Origin: Hirudinaria manillensis
Taxonomy: Eukaryota; Annelida; Clitellata; Hirudinida; Hirudinidae
DNA: 64,000 bases
Direction of reading: 5' to 3'
Assembly: GCA_034509925.1 (NCBI GenBank)
Contig: CM067527.1
Location: forward strand, 12,128,501-12,192,500
The number at the start of each line of letters is the position of its first letter. Position 1 is the first letter of the stretch. The notes beneath the pieces are model-generated. The model saw only the letters and a program-made list of their open reading frames with translations, was not told the DNA's origin and did not search any database. Made by a program: the position numbers and the translations under genes. Shown here piece by piece: positions 57,336 through 64,000 of this stretch.

Positions 57336-60300
57336 AAATTAAAGTGAAATTGCGATTCGTTTGAAGTGAAAATATCGTCTGCCATTTTCATTATTTTTGG
57401 CGCTTTTTATAAAAAGTAAAAAGTCGATAAGCATCTTTGAGGGTTTAAGAATGAAATTTAATGATTCATCTTCATTCCATACGACTTTATGATTTTTGTG
57501 TACACCCCTAACCGAGTGCACATCGGGTTACAGATGAAGGTCATAGTTGACCAGCTGAATGACGGGTGGAAGAGAAATGCAGATGAGTTGGAATGACTGC
57601 TGCTTCGAATGTGCAAAGGAGGAGACGTCGTTGGATGAGTTAATGGGCGGATAAATGGAGATTCAGCGATTGGTTTGCTTGTTTGGTTGACTGAATGAAT
57701 GAATGAATTGATGGACGGACGAACGAACGAGCGAGAAACGGAGGACAAAAGTGGAGAATATTCTAAATACGTGATGTAATTAATATGACGTTCGTTCTGA
57801 CGGGCCAATATGAAAATGACAAAAAGCCGTAATTATTTTCCAGCCAAGACAACCACGATCGTGACGTCAATCAGCGCTTCAGCAAAGCTCCGTCCTTCCG
57901 AAGACATCGCAGACATCGCTGGTCTCCGGCAGAGCAATGACTTAACGAATGGGACGTTTATTCTTTTGCATTTCCTTCTTTAGACTCGGCATTTCATTGT
58001 TTCGATGATTCCAAACTCCTTCCTGATTCATCTTCTGTCACTTGCGTTATCGTTCGTCTGTAATTTTATCCGAACGATCGATTCCAAGTCGCAGATTTTC
58101 TGCTCATTGTTCTCCAAACCTTCTTGACTGCCAGTACGGTGTTACATACCTCTAAGACATCTTTCCATTTTACACCCTCTTTTGAAACTCCTTCAAAGAC
58201 CCCCACAGCCACGACCCGGTTCGAAAAATATTCTTTTCTCAATGATGTCTTGACTCGCCTCCTATAAAACTTTCACTCGGCAACATTTTCACGTTTCTTG
58301 TGCCGTCATTGGTGACGTCAAGGGTTAAAAGTAAAAGTCGTTTTAAGTTTAAATTCAGGTTCGCCTCGTGACATTTAAATAAACTTTTACTTTTTTATTC
58401 CGATCGTAATAAAATTATTATTTTAAATTATTGAATGAATTAAAAAAAGGATTATAATCAAATAATAATGTTTTAAGTTTTGAATAATGTTTTAGCATGT
58501 TTTCAATTAATGTCAAAAGACGAGCTTGCATTGAACATGTCTAAAAGTGTGATTAAAAGCGAATTGAATTTCTCGTGTAACAATATTCATTCAATGATTA
58601 CAATCAATCAGTTCTACGCTCGTAGGCTTGCAGTTCGAATCCCATCCCCTTCCACAACTTCGTGGATCACAGGGAGGTGACGTTGGAGTCACGGAGATAA
58701 GAAGTAAATATTATTGATGGAAAGTGGAACACGAGGGTCGAGCAGATGGGAAATGCCAAGTCAGGATGGACTGATTGAGTGAGTGAATGAATGAATGAAT
58801 GAATGAGGAAGGAAGGAAGGAATGATGGTCACCGTTAATTGCTGGAAATTCCCGAAGAAAAGTTAAATGGAGAAGGGCAGGACTCCATAAAACAGAAGAA
58901 AATAAAAAAACGAAACCGAAAGTAACTGCCGCTTGAGAAATTTCACGAGTGATTTGAGAGTCAGAGCGAAGAGCCACTCAAAGCCATGAAAAATAAACGG
59001 AATAACAACACAAAATAATAAAAAAATATTTATAATTAATTTAATAATAATAACAATAATAATAATAATAATAATAACATTTAAGAATAGTAGAATAATA
59101 AATAACGCACAAAAAAAATAAGCAAACGATAAAAAAGAAGCGAACTTTAGAAGGGCCAATAAAATTAGAGCAGACATAAAATTTCTTTTGGAAATCCCCA
59201 GTTACTCTCTTAAAGATGGCACGGTCGAACAGTAAAACTTGAAACTCTCCAGGGAGATGAGGAGGACAAGGGAGAGAGAAGAGGGGAAAGAAGATGTATT
59301 TATCTATCTATAAGTACAAACATTTGTGGCAATATTATTGCAATTCATGAATTATCAATTCAAAGTCGAGACCTCAAGATGTCTAAACTTTGATTTGTAA
59401 TGTGGAATTTAGAATTTGGACGATTTTGAATGTCTGTTAACCGGTTGGATCGTTGCAAGCGTGTTTATGCTGATGGCCAATAACGATATAACGTACGCTT
59501 GCATATTTTATGTCAAATTATGAACCCTAGATAAAAACAAAGCACAAACTCATGCAATTACAGGCAAACAAAAGGAGACCTGGACAAGCCATTGATGATG
59601 GGTCAGAAGAAGTCAATGCTTTAAAAGCTTTGAAGAATTACCAGAAAAGGAGACTTTTGGAAGAGCAGATGAATGTTTTGGTGCTTTCTGGAGAATTCAT
59701 GCAGTGAAATTGCGAACTCAACGCAATATGTCTTCTTCTTAGGTTTAAAGCAATTGACATTTCAAGCGCTTTTCGAAATAATTAAAAATTAATGTTTACG
59801 TTTTTTATGTAAATTATAAATTTGTGTAACTTTCAAATTGCTATGATTCATGGAATTTTATAATTTTATATTGATACTTTTTAAATTTAAGTTTTTATTA
59901 AAATAAATAATTAATGAACAAAAACAAAAAAACAAAACAGAGACAAAAAAAAGGTTGAAATAGGTGAGCGCGTGAGTTGAAGCTATAAAGTCTGGAAGTA
60001 CCAAAATGATGTTTTACTCGGGCTGATTTTTATTGCCACGAGAAACGATTTATACTTGTCAGGGTAGAAAGGAAGACAGGTAGACTGCTAATTGACGCTG
60101 AAGAACGACGAAGCGGTCCTGCCCTCACCCACGAGTGACTGCCCACGTGGGTAGAGGGATGGGTTGAAGGTCGAGAGAACGAATGAGCGGCTGAATAAAG
60201 TATCGACCGGGGTGTCAGAACGATTAGCCGCGGGCTGATTGGCAAACCAACTACGTGACAACTCATTATGGTCGTCTCGTACTTTTGGAGACTGACAGAG

Positions 60301-62826
60301 GCTTAAAACTCTGACAGCGAATCGCATCTTGATTTCGAGGTGTTCCACAGGTCAACAAGTGCTCATCGACGCCTTCTCTCTTATCAGTGAATATCAGGCG
60401 CGGCCAATAAAAGCGGATACGTACCTGATAAGGGCTCGGTCACGTGGCGGGGGTCACGTGATGGGATTAATATGCAAGATAGGTTGTGAAATAGTATTAT
60501 TTATATTTTACCAAGTCATCAATTACGGAACAATTGTAATGTTAAAGTTATGATGACAGTAACAACAACATCTGGCGGAATGTATAAAAGTGAAGGGAAA
60601 TACAAATCGATATATTATAATAAAGTATATACTATAATAAAAGAATAGATAAGTCTATAAAATAATTATTAATATTAAATATTATTTTTCCATAATTTAA
60701 TTTTATTATATTCTGTGATAGAAAAAGTGGTAATAAAAATTGTACCCTAAAGAGCTTCTTCTTTTTTCCAAATTAAACACTTCCTGATGAAAATAGTTTT
60801 ATGAAAAACGTAGGAAGTTGTTAACGTGAAGCTCGTGATGGAATGAATTAAATTGATTGATCGTTCTGTTCAATGAATGATAGAATGAATGAACGAATGA
60901 TTGAACGAATGAATGAATGATTGAATGAACGAATGAATGAGTGAATGAATGAATGATTGATTGAATGAACGAATGAATGATTGAACGAATGAATGAATGA
61001 ATGAACGGATGAATGAATGAATGATTGAACGAATGAATGAATAAATGAACGAACGAATGAATGAGTGAATGAATGAATGAGTGAATGAATGAACGAATGA
61101 ATGAGTGAATGAATGAATGAATGAAAGAATTAATGTTAGAGGAATTTCTCCAATCAGTAATTGTCCACAAGAACCGGTGAAACTGATTTTAATTTGCATT
61201 TTAAACCAACCGACCGACCAGGCAGCCAACCAACCTTCTCTGATGTTGGCCCAGTGCGGCACGCAGTGGCATCTGTTGAGAATCAATTTCTCCACGCACT
61301 CCTCCAGACACTGACTTCCACGAGACGCCTGGAAAACAAGGAACAGATGGAGTGAACGAAGAGTGAAGAGAGTGGAGGTTAGGGCCAGGGAGTGGACTCG
61401 TCAGGATCGGAATGAATTTGATTGGCAAATAAGGGGACAGGAGACGAATGAAGAGAATTCGTCGGAGTGGAAAATTGGAGAATGAGTAAAAGAACGGTCG
61501 GACGGATGAATGGAATGAGTGAGTAAAAGACTAAAGCCCGCGGACAATCACATCAATGGGCGGGCTTAATGGATAAGCCACGATGCTGATTGGTCGAAGA
61601 TTGAGAATGGAAGGATGGCTCGATAAAAGTTGTTAATACTCTCGTTCGCACCCACGGGTCGATCTGGAAAGCGACCCCGACAAAATTCCCCGTCTTAACG
61701 AGCCAATAATCTTTAGTCCACCCCTGCAACGTCAACTGATCATCCATCACGAACCACCATTTTGGCAGAGTTATCCTTAACACCTCCCTACGAGATGGAC
61801 TCGTTTTTGTTCTTTCATTCATCGATCACTTATTTTTTGTCTTACACAACACACGCCCACTCGCTCACTCACTCACTCACTCACTCACTCACTCACTCAC
61901 TCACTCACTCACTCACTCACTCACTCACTCACTCACTCACTCACTCACTCACTCACTCACTCACTCACTCACTCACTCACTCACTCACTCACTCACTCAC
62001 TCACTCACTCACTCATTCACTCACTCACTCACTCACTCACTCACTCACTCACTCACTCACTCACTCACTCACTCACTCACTCACTCACTCACTCACTCAC
62101 TCACTCACTCACTCACTCACTCACTCACTCACTCACTCACTCACTCACTCACTCACTCACTCACTCACTCACTCACTCACTCACTCACTCACTCACTCAC
62201 TCACTCACTCACTCACTCACTCACTCACTCACTCACTCACTCACTCACTCACTCACTCACTCACTCACTCACTCACTCACTCACTCACTCACTCACTCAC
62301 TCACTCACTCACTCACTCACTCACTCACTCACTCACTCACTCACTCACTCACTCACTCACTCACTCACTCACTCACTCACTCACTCACTCATTCACTCAT
62401 TCACTCACTCACTCACTCACTCACTCACTCACTCACTCACTCACTCACTCACTCACTCACTCACTCACTCACTCACTCACTCACTCACTCACTCACTCAC
62501 TCACTCACTCACTCACTCACTCACTCACTCACTCACTCACTCACTCACTCACTCTCTCGCTCGCCCAACCACCCACTCACCCTTCCACCTAGCCACCCAC
62601 TTACTCGCTCAGAAGTCAGGATCGTAAAGACTAACTTCCGGTTGTCCGTCGTACAGAGTGATTTTCACGAACTTATTCAAGGGCAGAAATATTTGACCCC
62701 TGCTGAAGGTCAGAAAGTTAGAAGCAACCCTTTGGTGATCAGGTACCAAGACGATGCCCTTGTGACCTCTTGAGTTCGGAACGTGCTCGTAAAGTTGCGA
62801 GTTGAAAAGGAAACTCAATCTTTTAG
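50692..62826 (-). CDS. DEG/ENaC channel subunit with a giant extracellular insertion (partial, N-terminus outside)
   Basis: Six exons are visible on the minus strand: 62826 to 62636 (or 62605), 61328-61235, 56972-56913, 54148-52252, 51782-51631 and 51212-50692. All internal phases agree except that the first donor is uncertain. Order of hallmarks: FLFNS and HKGIVLVPDHQ...FLPLNKFVKITL (palm), QCLEECVEKLILNRCHCVPHW (cysteine-rich region), HCSMFQHVSCVSPS, KLCNHCPESHHGFHWDYS, then about 600 extra residues, then ENFIFVDINM (pre-TM2 strand) and TM2 GGLLAFFTGGSLITIFQIL with the G-x-S filter, followed by a basic, Ser/Asn-rich 140-aa cytoplasmic tail. The insertion (about 52270-54060) is rich in helix-forming residues and has five N-glycosylation sequons, fitting an extracellular position. 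TM1 lies beyond the window or was not found. Sodium or peptide gating cannot be judged. Confidence 0.85.
54555..54579. repeat. Short TTAGGG-like stretch
   Basis: TTTTAGGGTTAGGGTAAAGG, in the intron before the giant exon. Confidence 0.5.
54580..56912. other. DEG/ENaC intron, no exon recognised
   Basis: The flanking exons join in phase, so nothing is needed here. The frames at 54620-55087, 56279-56758 (-) and 56484-56882 (+) are low-complexity or unsupported. Confidence 0.5.
59552..59707 (+). CDS. Small plus-strand frame, 51 aa, unknown
   Basis: ATG to TGA, reading MQLQANKRRPGQAID then EEVNALKALKNYQKRRLLEEQ. It is a strongly charged, helix-like protein. Alternatively, the bases caattacag at 59554-59562 are a splice acceptor and this is the last exon of a larger plus-strand gene. 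The composition differs clearly from the AT-rich surroundings. I recognise no family. Confidence 0.4.
   Translation: MQLQANKRRPGQAIDDGSEEVNALKALKNYQKRRLLEEQMNVLVLSGEFMQ
60439..60460. promoter_or_regulatory. Two GTCACGTG E-boxes
   Basis: GGTCACGTG at 60438 and GGTCACGTG at 60452 are spaced 14 bases apart in a GC-rich patch, with a CCAAT box nearby (60394-60398). GTCACGTG is the core of the CLEAR/M-box motif bound by TFEB/MITF/USF. Which transcript it controls is unclear. Confidence 0.4.
60870..61132. repeat. (GAAT)n imperfect repeat
   Basis: Degenerate GAATGAATGA/GAACGAATGA units in a channel intron, with enough variation to suggest an older tract than the CACT block. Confidence 0.95.
61864..62553. 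repeat. (CACT)n microsatellite, about 690 bp
   Basis: Almost pure ACTC/CACT units with only three CATT interruptions (about 62014, 62392 and 62399), in the intron between the channel's palm exon and its cysteine-rich exon. The long HSLT reading frame across it is an artefact. Confidence 0.98.
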
Positions 62827-63145
62827 CTGAAATAATTGTTCGAGAAATCATAATAAATATTTATTAAATATATTATTATAGTAATAAATAATATTAAATA
62901 ATAATGTTATTAAGAACAAAGCAATATTTATGGCAGATGAATTCATCGGCACTACAGTTCATTAAATAATAAAATTAGAATATTATTCAATTATTCGGTT
63001 TATATTTGGAGTGGGAATCAATAAAATTAATGTAAAATCGAAACAAAATAATGAAAATAAATCACAGGTTGAACATCAATACCTTCGTTGAATTCATTTG
63101 TTTTCAAATCGACAAAATATTATTTCTATTTTAAAAAATAATTCA

Positions 63146-63245
63146 CCATAACCTTAACCCTAACCCTAACCTTAACCTTAACCCTAACCCTAACCATAAC
63201 CATAACCTTAACCCTAACCTTAACCCTAACCCTAACCCTAACCCC
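63146..63245. repeat. Interstitial telomere-like repeat (CCCTAA)n
   Basis: About 16 units, mostly CCCTAA with CCTTAA and CCATAA variants. The variants show it is an old internal tract, not a chromosome end. Confidence 0.95.
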
Positions 63246-63902
63246 GATAATATTTAAAAAAAATATTTATTTAAATTAAAAAAATCTGAAAATTAGTTTT
63301 TAAAATAAAATGTGAGAATAACACGAGCAGTTATTTTTAGTTCATTGAATTTTAATTGATTTTATTTGCAGAATTTGTTTTAAAATTTGTTGCATAATAT
63401 TTTAATAATTGCTGCAAAATATTGGAATTTATTTTGACATATATATTCGAAAATATTTCAATATTTATTGGAAAATATTTTATTATTTATTATAAAAAAT
63501 ATTTTATTATTTATTATAAAATATAAAAAAAATATAAAATATTTTATTATTTATTAAATATCTTTTATAAATAAATATTATTATAAATTATTATTATTAT
63601 TTATTATAAAATATTTTAATAATTGTTCTTGCAAATTAGGTGGCCGTCATTCAAGATATTTTGAAATCGTATTTAATAAATTCACTTTATTTTTTCTAAA
63701 AAAAATCGAATTTAAAAAGAAAAAAATAATTTATTTATTTAATTAATTCAACTTTTTGAAAGTATTTTCAAACATTTTCTGAGAATTTGTTTTACACCAG
63801 GATTAAAAAAAAATAAAAAAAAATAAAAAATAATTAATTGAGAATATTTCGTGCAACAGAATTTAATGAGCAGAAATTATTCTTGAAGTCAACCAACCAA
63901 CG

Positions 63903-63982
63903 AAAGGTCATTGAAGGTCATTTAAAGGTCATTGAAGGTCAATTAAAAGCCATTTAAGGTCATTTAAGGTCATTGAAGGTCA
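63903..63982 (+). repeat. AGGTCA-containing minisatellite
   Basis: Eight imperfect 10-13 bp units of AAGGTCATTGA or AAGGTCATTTA. AGGTCA is the nuclear-receptor half-site, and the units with TTGA spacing form DR4 pairs. Confidence 0.85.
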
Positions 63983-64000
63983 TCTTTTTTTAAAGTAATG

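Larger units (their letters stand above)
56973..61234. other. DEG/ENaC intron with a nested small frame and regulatory-looking sites
   Basis: Includes (TGA)n at 57294-57333, GAATGAATGA repeats at 60880-61130, a 51-codon frame on the plus strand (listed separately) and paired CACGTG sites. Confidence 0.5.
62827..64000. other. AT-rich end of the window (upstream channel intron)
   Basis: No exon of the channel N-terminus or TM1 was seen. Contains the telomere-like block and the AGGTCA repeat listed below. Confidence 0.4.

Noticed and set aside
61553-61822. Minus-strand frame rich in tryptophan (LPKWWFVMDDQLTLQGWTKDYWL)
   Set aside because: At first taken for a channel exon, but it matches no DEG/ENaC segment and the neighbouring channel exons fit together without it.
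61762-62592. 276-codon THSL-repeat frame
   Set aside because: Translation of the (CACT)n tract; no flanking coding signal.

Overview
The window is animal nuclear DNA: AT-rich, full of short introns, tetranucleotide microsatellites and TTAGGG-type repeats. It carries metazoan genes (a DEG/ENaC channel, Churchill, nucleobindin, swiprosin, IRE1, CDK10, GLB1). The mix of families fits an invertebrate animal, but the species cannot be told from the sequence. All gene models were spliced by eye. For CDK10, nucleobindin, swiprosin, the PfpI protein, Churchill and most of the channel, intron phases were checked and are consistent.

Layout, left to right. 1-433 is the 3' end of an unrecognised gene (+). 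1.1-3.7 kb holds three selenocysteine tRNA genes (+), each with a PSE-like element and a TATA box upstream. 4.3-5.0 kb is Churchill (+). 5-8.2 kb is satellite-rich and includes a TATA/CCAAT promoter that probably drives an unknown 460-aa protein at 8.3-9.7 kb (+). Then come nucleobindin (11.25-14.38 kb, -), CDK10 (15.2-18.4 kb, -), an unknown 360-aa protein (18.8-19.9 kb, +), IRE1 (20.7-29.5 kb, -), a 3.3-kb gene-poor stretch, a secreted Ig-domain protein (32.8-34.8 kb, -), NAP1 (35.7-38.7 kb, +), beta-galactosidase (39.6-43.9 kb, -) followed by decayed copies of its 5' end (45-46.3 kb), swiprosin/EFHD2 (46.5-47.9 kb, -), a PfpI/DJ-1 family protein (48.3-50.4 kb, +), and a DEG/ENaC channel (50.7 to about 62.8 kb, -, N-terminus outside the window).

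The most unusual items are: (1) the DEG/ENaC gene, in which one 1.9-kb exon places about 600 extracellular, mostly helical residues between the cysteine-rich region and the pre-TM2 segment, where relatives have only about 20-30 residues; (2) three identical selenocysteine tRNA genes in under 2 kb, where one copy is typical; (3) a palindrome in a CDK10 intron built from two inverted copies of the neighbouring 3' splice junction.

Several gene pairs share short divergent promoters (CDK10/18.8-kb gene, swiprosin/PfpI, Ig gene/NAP1). No functional operon or pathway links the genes. IRE1 and NUCB both act in the secretory pathway, but their neighbourhood may be accidental.
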